Positions 8,440 through 15,455 of a DNA stretch of 64,000 bases are shown here, one piece after another. This DNA is from Allosediminivita pacifica. GTDB taxonomy: Bacteria; Pseudomonadota; Alphaproteobacteria; Rhodobacterales; Rhodobacteraceae. The translations under genes were made by a program, and so were the position numbers. Below the pieces are notes generated by a model that saw only the letters and a list, made by a program, of their open reading frames with translations, ran no database searches and had not been told where the DNA came from. Positions within the stretch are counted from its first letter, which is position 1. Every line of letters begins with the position of its first letter. The stretch is from positions 1-64,000 of the forward strand of contig NZ_QBKN01000025.1 in assembly GCF_003054175.1 (NCBI RefSeq), given 5' to 3'.

Positions 8440-9324
8440 TTACTGCCCCGTGTAGACGCCGGGTACGATCGGCTGTTCGGCCGGAACTTCACCGCCATCG
8501 ATGACTTCAAGCGCGGTGTCGACGGCCATCTTGCCCATCTGGTCGGGGAACTGCTGGATCACGCCGACCATGACGGGATCGCTGTCGACCGCGTTGCGCG
8601 CCTCTTCCATGCCGTCGAAGCCGATCACCTTGACCTGCTCCTGCAGGCCTGCCGATTTCACCGCCACAGCGGCGGCGAGCGCGGCGTCATCGCCGAAGCC
8701 GAAGATCCCGTCGATGTCGGGGGTGGCCTGCAACATGTTCTGCGCGGCAGCCAGGGCCTCGGCGCGGGTAATGCCGGTCTGCTGGGCCACGATCTCGATG
8801 TCAGGAAAATCCTCGAGCCCCTTCCGGAAGCCGTCGATCCGCGCCACAACCGACTGCACCGTCGGATAGTCGATGATCGCGACCTTGCCGGAGCCGCCGA
8901 GCTCCTCGCCCATCAGCTCGGCCGCCTTAACGCCACCGGCGTAGTTGTCGGTGCCGATGTAAGAGGTCACATCGACGCCCTGGGCGGGCACGTCCACGGT
9001 GATGACCTTGATGCCCGCGGCCTTGGCTTTCATGATCGCCGGCAGCGCGCCTTGGCTGTCGACCGGCGAGATCACCAGTACGTCGACGCCCTTGACGATG
9101 AAATCCTCGACATCGGCGAGCTGCTTGGAGAGGTCCTGGTTGGCGATCGAAATCTCGAGCGGCACGTCCTTGGCCTCGGCCTCGGCTTCCATCGCCTTGG
9201 CGATCTCGATGTAGAACGGGTGCTGCTGGGTCAGCAGCGATGCGCCGATGCCATCGGCCCAGGCTCCGCCCGCGGCGAGCATGAGCGTGGCGGATGCGAG
9301 AATGGTCGTGGTGAATTTCTTCAT
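8440..9324 (-). CDS. Sugar ABC transporter substrate-binding protein (type I periplasmic binding protein, peripla_BP_4)
   Basis: The protein has 294 residues from ATG 9324. It starts with a signal peptide (MKKFTTTILASATLMLAAGG, cleavage after AWA at about residue 24). The mature part is a ribose/galactose-type binding protein: TQQHPFYIEIAKAMEAEA, LVISPVDSQGALPAI, GFGDDAALAAAVAV and VIGFDGMEEARNAV. It captures the sugar in the periplasm and hands it to the CUT2 permease. An in-frame start at 9396 exists, but it would add 24 residues in front of the signal peptide; the AGGAGG-like sequence before 9324 supports the shorter form. Confidence 0.93.
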   Translation of the reverse strand: MKKFTTTILASATLMLAAGGAWADGIGASLLTQQHPFYIEIAKAMEAEAEAKDVPLEISIANQDLSKQLADVEDFIVKGVDVLVISPVDSQGALPAIMKAKAAGIKVITVDVPAQGVDVTSYIGTDNYAGGVKAAELMGEELGGSGKVAIIDYPTVQSVVARIDGFRKGLEDFPDIEIVAQQTGITRAEALAAAQNMLQATPDIDGIFGFGDDAALAAAVAVKSAGLQEQVKVIGFDGMEEARNAVDSDPVMVGVIQQFPDQMGKMAVDTALEVIDGGEVPAEQPIVPGVYTGQ

Positions 9325-9397
9325 GAGGTTGTCCTCCCTTTGATGTCGCTTCGGTGCCCCGCTCCGGCGATTGGCTAGCGGTCTCCTCCCAAGCATG

Positions 9398-9440
9398 TAC
9401 TTAAGTAATATATAACTTTTCTCGTGTAAACATTTGAACG
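9398..9440 (-). promoter_or_regulatory. Promoter and candidate LacI operator of the tagatose-type sugar operon
   Basis: This is the most AT-rich stretch of the region. Read on the plus strand, TGTAAACATTTGAA (9425-9438) matches the left half of the LacI-family consensus TGTAAACGTTTACA perfectly and the right half partly. On the minus strand TTTACA can act as -35 with TATATT or the following TATTAC-like sequence downstream. A short palindrome ACTTAAGT lies at 9399-9406. The exact start of transcription is not determinable. Confidence 0.4.
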
Positions 9441-9951
9441 AATGAGGTGGCCATCTCGAGGTAGGCCAAGGATCTCAAGGTAAGCAGATGTTTTTGATTG
9501 CTTCCTTGGGCCTGCCAGGCCCACGTGATCAGGCAGTCGCGCGAAGTTCTCGCCCAGATGAGGCACGGGACTTCACTGAAGACCCCGGCGGATATCGAGG
9601 CGCGAATCTGTGAAGTCGCCTCTGGGCTTGTTGATCCGCGCTGGAGAGCTTGCCTGCGGCCGCCGCTTTTTCCGACTTGCAGATTGATGGTACAGAACGA
9701 TCCTTACCTGTATCAGGGACACATCGTGGCCCGTGATGGCACGGGGCCTAGAACAGATGGCCAGGCTTGAGATGACCGAGCGCAACACTTGTATCAGCCC
9801 GGACAGATCTATCCTTCTCGTTCGATGAGGCACGCCTCTCCGAGCCACTTGATGGAGCCACGTTGCCTCGGAACGCGCCGCGGCGACACGGCCTCCGGGC
9901 GAGACCATTTCGGCGGATGGAAGCGATGGCCTGGCGTCCGTAACGCTCGAC
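9441..9951. other. Gene-free interval
   Basis: I see no convincing coding sequence, RNA gene or repeat in this roughly 510-base interval. The short open frames here lack ribosome binding sites and resemble no family I know. It separates the sugar operon from the denitrification island and may hold worn-out sequence from an old insertion. Confidence 0.5.
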
Positions 9952-11151
9952 CTAGCTGGCCGCTTTTGACGTCGGCTTCTTCCGCGCCGCGCGCGGAAGG
10001 ATGAGCCAAGGGCCGATCCGCGCTGCAAACATGGCGAAACTGGCGGTCCAGAGTGCGGCAGACAGGTCGATCCCGTCGAACGGGCCCAGCCGGAGTGACG
10101 GACCGGCCACACGCGCAGCACAGGCCGCGATGACGAACACAAAGGCGGCGGTCAGAATCCGGCCGGCCTCCAACGGTCGGCCGGTATGCCCCATGGTGGC
10201 CCGCATCATGACCGCGACGCTCATCCCGCCGATTGCACCGATCCCCAGGAAATGTGCCGGGACCTCCGGGCCCGCGAGATCGAACGAAGCCAATGCAATC
10301 GCGGCGAAACCGAGTGATATCATCAGGTAGGCAAGGTGCAGCATGAGCAGAAGCGGCGAAGCCCATGTGGAGATCCCTCGCCAGCGGACGAGCCGGGCGA
10401 GGTGCAGTATGGCTGCCACCGTGCCGAGCGCCGTGGAGACCGCGCCTTCCGGGACAGTCACCCAAGCGATCAGACCGGCCCCGCCCGCGAGGAGGCAGAG
10501 CGCGTCGAAGCGATTGAACGCCACGGGCAGACGTGGGGCACGGCGCTGAACAAGCCAGTTGCGCGTGAAGCTTGGCACGATCCGCCCCCCGATGAGCAAT
10601 ATCAGGAAGACCAGCAGCGCGATCCCGAGGCGCCGGCCGAAATCCGCGCTTCCGTTCACCATCGCCTCGACGTGGAACAGAAGGTTTGCAAGCCAAAGCA
10701 GCGAAACCGGCACCAGAACCATGAGATTGCGCCAGTTCTTCCCGGCGACGATTTCCCGCGCAATCATGCCCGCGACGGCCAGCAGGAACAGTTGGTCGAT
10801 GAATGCCACGGCGGCCGGGCTCAGCCCGCTACCTCCTGCAACCGCCAAACGACCGGCCACCCAGACCGCCAACAAGATCATAAGGGGCATGCCGCGTGTC
10901 GGGATTCGCCCGGTCCAGTTCGGCACCGCGGTGAACAGGAACCCGGCGACCACGGCGGCACCGTAGCCGAAGACCATTTCGTGGATATGCCAGTCGACCG
11001 GACTGAAATGACCGACGGGCGCGATGGCTCCGCGCCAAATCAGCCACCAGGCGGGGATCACAACAAGCGCAAACAGCGCGGCCGAAAGAAAGAACGGCCG
11101 GAAGCCATAGGACAGCAGCGCCGGACCGCCGTAGCCTTCACGAAGGGACAT
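9952..11151 (-). CDS. nnrS: NnrS family heme-copper membrane protein
   Basis: The protein has 399 residues from ATG 11151 and about twelve membrane segments. NnrS signatures are FRPFFLSAALFAL, HIHEMVFGYGAAVVAGFLFT, NWTGRIPTRG, LLIGGRIVPSFTRNW and MMRATMGHTGRPL. Conserved histidines in these motifs are the probable heme/copper ligands. NnrS proteins help cells withstand nitric oxide and are typical NnrR targets. A GTG start 45 bases upstream is open, but GGAGGA just before 11151 fixes the ATG. It lies directly behind the terminator of the pseudoazurin gene, so expression may depend on read-through. Confidence 0.93.
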   Translation of the reverse strand: MSLREGYGGPALLSYGFRPFFLSAALFALVVIPAWWLIWRGAIAPVGHFSPVDWHIHEMVFGYGAAVVAGFLFTAVPNWTGRIPTRGMPLMILLAVWVAGRLAVAGGSGLSPAAVAFIDQLFLLAVAGMIAREIVAGKNWRNLMVLVPVSLLWLANLLFHVEAMVNGSADFGRRLGIALLVFLILLIGGRIVPSFTRNWLVQRRAPRLPVAFNRFDALCLLAGGAGLIAWVTVPEGAVSTALGTVAAILHLARLVRWRGISTWASPLLLMLHLAYLMISLGFAAIALASFDLAGPEVPAHFLGIGAIGGMSVAVMMRATMGHTGRPLEAGRILTAAFVFVIAACAARVAGPSLRLGPFDGIDLSAALWTASFAMFAARIGPWLILPRAARKKPTSKAAS

Positions 11152-11167
11152 GGGAATCCTCCAATCC

Positions 11168-11201
11168 GAAAAAGGGGCGGGCGGTGCCTCTGGCACCGCC
11201 C
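11168..11201 (-). terminator. Intrinsic terminator between pseudoazurin and nnrS
   Basis: The perfect stem GGGCGGTGCC/GGCACCGCCC (11179-11201, 3-base loop) is followed on the minus strand by GCCCC and five T (complement of 11169-11173). It ends the pseudoazurin transcript just 17 bases before the nnrS start codon. Confidence 0.8.
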
Positions 11202-11232
11202 GGACCGGTCGAATGTCAAAGGGACGGAAAGA

Positions 11233-11661
11233 TCATTCGACCTGTTCAAGGAGTTCGGCCATGCGGTCCCTGGCCTTGCCTCTCTGCTTCACGTCGGAGG
11301 CCTCATCGAAGTTCACCGGCTCGCCCACCTGGATCAGGGCCACCATGCCCATGGCGTAGTGCGGCGTGCATTTGACACCGTAGAGCCCCTCCGCATCGAC
11401 AGTGAACTCGAACTCCTTGTTCATGCCGGACTTGAACGCCTCCACGCCCTCGGGAAGCATGCCGTCGATGTTTTCGGCGTTGTGCCCCTTGTCAGTGGGC
11501 ACGAACTTGACCACGTCGCCCGGCTCCGCCTTCACGAAGGCGGGCTCGAAGACCATGGCGCCGGCTTCTCCCTTGTTGAGCATCTGGACCTCGATCGTTT
11601 CCGCGCTGGCCATCGTCGCTGTCATCGCAAGAGCGGCGGCCATCATTGCTTTTCCAAACAT
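11233..11661 (-). CDS. paz: Pseudoazurin (periplasmic type 1 copper protein)
   Basis: This 142-residue precursor has a signal peptide ([20 protein letters not shown]). The four blue-copper ligands are all visible: His60 (DKGHNAEN), Cys98 and His101 ([10 protein letters not shown]) and Met106. It carries electrons from the cytochrome bc1 complex to the copper nitrite reductase NirK, encoded about 9 kb away in this island, and possibly to NorCB. The frame is open further upstream, but ATG 11661 is the only start that gives a normal signal peptide. A Crp/Fnr-type box 72 bases upstream suggests anaerobic/NO induction. Confidence 0.95.
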   Translation of the reverse strand: MFGKAMMAAALAMTATMASAETIEVQMLNKGEAGAMVFEPAFVKAEPGDVVKFVPTDKGHNAENIDGMLPEGVEAFKSGMNKEFEFTVDAEGLYGVKCTPHYAMGMVALIQVGEPVNFDEASDVKQRGKARDRMAELLEQVE

Positions 11662-11732
11662 CAGGACATCCTTTCGTATTTGTCCGCTTGTTTCGTCTGC
11701 CCGCTTCTTGGAGTAAGAGGCCAAGGGGGACT

Positions 11733-11746
11733 TTGCTCTTCATCAA
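11733..11746. promoter_or_regulatory. FNR/NnrR-type box in the paz/regulator intergenic region
   Basis: TTGCTCTTCATCAA fits the Crp/Fnr-type dyad TTGAT-N4-ATCAA with one mismatch. Its centre is about 79 bases from the paz start, which allows the usual -41.5 position for that promoter. For the regulator gene it overlaps the leader, which would suit autorepression. Confidence 0.6.
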
Positions 11747-11762
11747 ACTCGCGGATCAAAAC

Positions 11763-12458
11763 GTGCCGAAGCTCGACGAAAGCCTTCTGAGTGGCCTGCC
11801 CCCGTTCTCGTGTCTCACCCGGCCTCAGATCCGGAAGATCCTGGATCAGGCCAGGTCGCGCAGATACGAGGAAGGTGCCGAGATCTTCCGCGAGGGCCAC
11901 GAGGCGGACCGGTTCTTCCTGCTGCTGGACGGCTATCTGCGCGTGGTGCGCACCACCCCGGGCGGCGACCAGATCATCGTCCTGCATATTTCTCCGGGTC
12001 AGCTTTTCGGCATCGCGCCAGCCTTGCAGCGCGAGACCTACCCGGCGACATCGATTGCGGCAGCGGAATCCATCGCACTATCGTGGCCAGTGCGGCTATG
12101 GTCCGACTTCACGGCCACCTACGAGGGCTTCGCAACCGAAAGCTACAAGACCCTCGGCAGCCGGCTGGGCCAGATCCAGCAGACGCTGACCGAGATGGCG
12201 ACGCAGGCCGTGGAAAAGCGGGTCGCCGCCGCAGTGCTTCGCATGGTCAACCAAAGCGGTCGCAAGACGGACAAGGGGATCGAGATCGCCTTTCCTGTGA
12301 CGCGGCAGAACATCTCGGACATGACCGGGACCACGCTGCATACCGTCAGCCGGCTGCTTTCGGCTTGGGAAAAGGCGGGAATCGTGGAATCGACGCGAAA
12401 GCACATCGTCGTCACCGCTCCGCATCAGCTGGTGGTGATCAGCAACGGGACCGACTGA
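11763..12458 (+). CDS. nnrR: Crp/Fnr-family regulator, NnrR/Dnr-like
   Basis: The protein has 231 residues from GTG 11763. The N-terminal cyclic-nucleotide-binding-type beta-barrel includes FREGHEADRFFLLLDGYLRV, and a dimerisation helix follows (KTLGSRLGQIQQTLTEMA). The C-terminal winged HTH has VTRQNISDMTGTTLHTVSRL. It has a single cysteine, so it cannot hold the 4Fe-4S cluster of FNR. That, and its place in a nir/nor island, suggests an NO-responsive NnrR/Dnr-type activator. The frame is open upstream to 11646; GTG 11763 gives the family length, but no strong ribosome binding site precedes it. Which subgroup it belongs to is an inference. Confidence 0.8.
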   Translation: MPKLDESLLSGLPPFSCLTRPQIRKILDQARSRRYEEGAEIFREGHEADRFFLLLDGYLRVVRTTPGGDQIIVLHISPGQLFGIAPALQRETYPATSIAAAESIALSWPVRLWSDFTATYEGFATESYKTLGSRLGQIQQTLTEMATQAVEKRVAAAVLRMVNQSGRKTDKGIEIAFPVTRQNISDMTGTTLHTVSRLLSAWEKAGIVESTRKHIVVTAPHQLVVISNGTD

Positions 12459-12473
12459 AGCCGTGCTGCCGCA

Positions 12474-12710
12474 CTAGCCGATCGCCTCTTTCTCGCCGCC
12501 ACTCAACCGGTTCCAGATCTCGCCGCAAAACGCCTCTTCGTCCAGGCCGTACTCCCGGCAGGTGTCGATGATCGTGTGAAACGGCGCGATCGGGCAACCG
12601 GGACAGAGCAGACCGCGCTCCAGGAAGGGGCGCGCGGCCTCGGGCCATGCGGCGAAGAGATCCGCCAGCGGCAGATCCGGATCGCAGGGGTTCTGTCGGC
12701 GGCGGCGCAT
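12474..12710 (-). CDS. DUF1858 domain-containing small protein
   Basis: This 78-residue protein matches the DUF1858/redox-disulfide family found near hybrid-cluster and denitrification genes. The pattern is LADLFAAWPEAARPFLERGL, then CPGC, then PFHTIIDTCREYGLD. The CPGC pair at about residues 33-36 could form a disulfide or bind metal. No biochemical role is established. It is divergent from norC and shares the NnrR box at 12758-12773, so it should be induced with nitric oxide reductase. ATG 12710 follows AAAGGAA; the longer frame upstream would overlap norC. Confidence 0.8.
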   Translation of the reverse strand: MRRRRQNPCDPDLPLADLFAAWPEAARPFLERGLLCPGCPIAPFHTIIDTCREYGLDEEAFCGEIWNRLSGGEKEAIG

Positions 12711-12757
12711 GGGCGGTTCCTTTCCCGGGTACCCTGCAAGGCGCTTTCGCCACGCTC

Positions 12758-12773
12758 TTTGCGCTTGCGCAAA
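12758..12773. promoter_or_regulatory. NnrR box shared by norC and the DUF1858 gene
   Basis: TTTGCGCTTGCGCAAA is a perfect 7-2-7 palindrome that matches the alphaproteobacterial NnrR pattern TTGCG-N4-CGCAA. Its centre lies 70 bases before norC and 55 bases before the divergent ATG, so it can sit near -41 for both promoters. Confidence 0.8.
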
Positions 12774-12834
12774 AAGCGGCGCGAAACGCCCCGGTAGACA
12801 GCGGGTATCGGAAATAACTCGCCGGAACCGCGCA

Positions 12835-13287
12835 ATGTCAGAATTTCTTACCAAGTCGCGGGCCAGGAACGTGTTCTACGGGGGATCCATCTTCTTCGTC
12901 GTCGTGTTCGTGGTCCTGACCGCACAGAGCCATCGCTATATCGTCGAGACTTCCACGGCAGGCCTGCCGCTCACCGACGAGGTGAGGCTGGGCAAGCACG
13001 TCTGGGAGCGACACTCCTGCATCAACTGCCACACGCTGCACGGGGAGGGCGCCTATTTCGCCCCCGAGCTTGGCAACGTGATGACCCGTTGGGGCGCTCA
13101 GGACGACCCCGAGCTGGCCTATGAAATCCTCGACGGCTGGATGAAGGCGCAGCCCTCCGGCATCGAGGGCCGACGCCAGATGCCGCATTTCGAGATCACC
13201 GAAGAGGAAATGCGCGCGCTCGCCGAATTCCTTCGCTGGGCCGATCAGACCGACACCCAGAACTGGCCGCCGAACGACGCCGGCTGA
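12835..13287 (+). CDS. norC: Nitric oxide reductase cytochrome c subunit NorC
   Basis: This 150-residue membrane-anchored monoheme cytochrome c is the small subunit of cNor. One N-terminal membrane helix (residues about 13-30, FYGGSIFFVVVFVVLTA) is followed by a periplasmic domain with the heme site CINCH at 62-66 and a probable axial Met116 in RRQMPHF. It passes electrons from pseudoazurin or cytochrome c to NorB. The frame is open upstream to 12709, but ATG 12835 gives the family N-terminus MSEFLTKSRARNVFYGGS. It opens the norCBQD operon downstream of a perfect NnrR palindrome. Confidence 0.96.
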   Translation: MSEFLTKSRARNVFYGGSIFFVVVFVVLTAQSHRYIVETSTAGLPLTDEVRLGKHVWERHSCINCHTLHGEGAYFAPELGNVMTRWGAQDDPELAYEILDGWMKAQPSGIEGRRQMPHFEITEEEMRALAEFLRWADQTDTQNWPPNDAG

Positions 13288-13308
13288 TCGAGGGAGAGGA
13301 GACAAATC

Positions 13309-14652
13309 ATGAAATACCAATCGCAAAAGGTCGCCTACGCCTATTTCCTGGCGGCGATGGCACTCTTCGGAATCCAGGTTCTGGGCGGGCTGCTGCTCGG
13401 CTGGATCTACGTCTCGCCGAACACGCTGTCCGAGGTGCTGCCCTTCAACATCGTGCGCATGATCCACACGAACGCGCTGATCGTCTGGCTGCTGCTGGGC
13501 TTCTTCGGCGCCGCCTATTACCTCGTACCGGAGGAGAGCGAGCGCGAGATCTTCTCGGTCAAGCTGGCGTATCTTCAGCTTGCCATCCTCGTGATCGGGA
13601 CGCTGGGGGCCGTGGGCTCCTACCTCGTGGGCATCCACGGCGGGCGCGAGTTCCTTGAACAGCCGCTCTGGGTCAAATTCGGGATTCTCGTCGCGGCGGT
13701 GATCTTTCTCGTCAACGTCTCGCTGACCTTCCTTGCTGGCCGCAAGACGGCGATCACCAACATCCTCCTGATGGGGCTCTGGCTGCTCTGCCTGCTGTGG
13801 ATCTTCGCCTTCATCAATCCCGACAACCTGTCGCTCGACAAGATGTACTGGTGGTTCGTGGTGCACCTGTGGGTCGAGGCCACCTGGGAACTCGTCATGG
13901 CGGCGATCCTCGGCTTCCTGATGCTCAAGCTCACAGGCGTCGACCGCGAGGTGATCGAGAAATGGCTCTACATCATCGTGGCCACCGCGCTCTTCTCGGG
14001 CATCCTCGGCACCGGGCACCACTTCTTCTGGATCGGCACGCCGGGATACTGGCAGTGGGTCGGATCGATCTTCTCGGTCTTCGAGGTGGTGCCATTCTTC
14101 GCCATGATGTCCTTTGCCTTCGTCATGGTCTGGAAGGGCCGCAAGAACCATCCGAACAAGGCCGCGCTTCTGTGGTCACTCGGATCGTCGACCGTCGCCT
14201 TCTTCGGCGCGGGCGTCTGGGGCTTCCTGCACACGCTGCACGGTGTGAACTTCTACACCCACGGCACGCAGATCACCGCCGCGCACGGACACCTCGCCTT
14301 CTACGGCGCCTATGTCGCCCTGAACCTCGCGATGTTCGCCTACGCGATGCCGATCCTGCGCAACCGCGCGCCCTACAACCAGGTGCTGAACATGGCCTCG
14401 TTCTGGCTGATGACCGGTGGCATGGCCTTCATGACCTTCACGCTGACCTTTGCCGGCACGATCCAGACGCACATGCAGCGCATCGTGGGCGACTACTACA
14501 TGGACGTCCAGGACCAACTGGGCCTGTTCTACCTGATGCGCTTCGGCTCCGGCGTGGCCGTGGTCCTTGGCGCGCTGCTCTTCATCTACTCCATGCTCGT
14601 GGTGCGCCCCGAGATCGTGAAACCCGGTCCCGCGACCGTCCCGGGAGAGTGA
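13309..14652 (+). CDS. norB: Nitric oxide reductase large subunit NorB
   Basis: This 447-residue, twelve-helix heme-copper oxidase-family subunit reduces two NO to N2O. Metal-ligand motifs are visible: MIHTNALIVWLLLGFFG (low-spin heme His), WWFVVHLWVEATWELVMAA (FeB-site His and Glu), GTGHHFFWIGTPGYW (His pair) and HGHLAFYGAY (heme b3 region). The short form without a quinol-binding N-terminal extension marks it as a cytochrome c-dependent cNor, consistent with norC 21 bases upstream. AGGGAGAGGAG precedes the ATG. Confidence 0.97.
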   Translation: MKYQSQKVAYAYFLAAMALFGIQVLGGLLLGWIYVSPNTLSEVLPFNIVRMIHTNALIVWLLLGFFGAAYYLVPEESEREIFSVKLAYLQLAILVIGTLGAVGSYLVGIHGGREFLEQPLWVKFGILVAAVIFLVNVSLTFLAGRKTAITNILLMGLWLLCLLWIFAFINPDNLSLDKMYWWFVVHLWVEATWELVMAAILGFLMLKLTGVDREVIEKWLYIIVATALFSGILGTGHHFFWIGTPGYWQWVGSIFSVFEVVPFFAMMSFAFVMVWKGRKNHPNKAALLWSLGSSTVAFFGAGVWGFLHTLHGVNFYTHGTQITAAHGHLAFYGAYVALNLAMFAYAMPILRNRAPYNQVLNMASFWLMTGGMAFMTFTLTFAGTIQTHMQRIVGDYYMDVQDQLGLFYLMRFGSGVAVVLGALLFIYSMLVVRPEIVKPGPATVPGE

Positions 14653-14655
14653 ACC

Positions 14656-15450
14656 ATGAAAGACCTTAACACCCCCGACCTGCCCTTCTACCACGCACAG
14701 TCCGATGAATGTGCGGTGTTCGAAACGGCCCATGCCAACGGTCTGCCCCTTCTTCTGAAGGGGCCCACCGGCTGCGGAAAGACGCGGCTCGTGGAGCACA
14801 TGGCCGCGCGACTGGAGCGGCCTCTCCATACCGTGGCCTGCCACGACGACCTGAGCGCCGCCGACCTGATCGGCCGCTACCTGCTGAAAGGCGGAGAAAC
14901 GGTCTGGGTCGACGGTCCGCTCACGCGGGCGGTGCGCGAGGGCGGGATCTGCTACCTCGACGAGGTGGTGGAGGCGCGCAAGGACGTGACCGTGGTGCTG
15001 CACCCGCTGACCGACGACCGACGCCGGCTGGTGATTGACCGGACGGGCGAAGAGCTTCGCGCACCCGCCGACTTCATGCTCGTCGCAAGCTACAACCCCG
15101 GCTACCAGAACATTCTGAAGAAGCTGAAGCCCTCTACCAGACAGCGCTTTGTCTCAATCGGATTCGACTTCCCCGCTCCCGAGGTGGAAATGCCGGTGGT
15201 GGCGCGCGAAAGCGGCCTGGATGAAGCACGTGCGGGTGCGCTTGTGCGTCTGGCGGGCAAGATCAGGCAGCTTTCGGGCATGGACCTCGAGGAAGGCGTC
15301 TCGACTCGCCTTTTGATCTACGCCGCGACGATGATCGCGAACGGCATGGCGGTCGACCGCGCGCTGGAGGCCGCGATCATCGAACCGCTCAGCGACGAGC
15401 CCGACACGAAGCAGGCGCTGCGCGACCTCGCCGCCGTGATCTACGGGTGA
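14656..15450 (+). CDS. norQ: AAA+ ATPase NorQ (CbbQ/NirQ/NorQ family)
   Basis: This 264-residue MoxR-type AAA+ ATPase has Walker A GPTGCGKT at 36-43, Walker B GGICYLDEVVEARKD and sensor-like VASYNPGYQ. With NorD it activates nitric oxide reductase, probably by inserting the non-heme iron FeB; this role is known for the family and inferred here. It starts three bases after norB and overlaps the norD start region (GTGA), so the genes are translationally coupled. Confidence 0.95.
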   Translation: MKDLNTPDLPFYHAQSDECAVFETAHANGLPLLLKGPTGCGKTRLVEHMAARLERPLHTVACHDDLSAADLIGRYLLKGGETVWVDGPLTRAVREGGICYLDEVVEARKDVTVVLHPLTDDRRRLVIDRTGEELRAPADFMLVASYNPGYQNILKKLKPSTRQRFVSIGFDFPAPEVEMPVVARESGLDEARAGALVRLAGKIRQLSGMDLEEGVSTRLLIYAATMIANGMAVDRALEAAIIEPLSDEPDTKQALRDLAAVIYG

Positions 15451-15455
15451 AGACC

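Noticed and set aside
13797-14669. 290-codon plus-strand frame inside norB
   Set aside because: Out-of-frame, Arg/His/Leu-rich shadow of norB.
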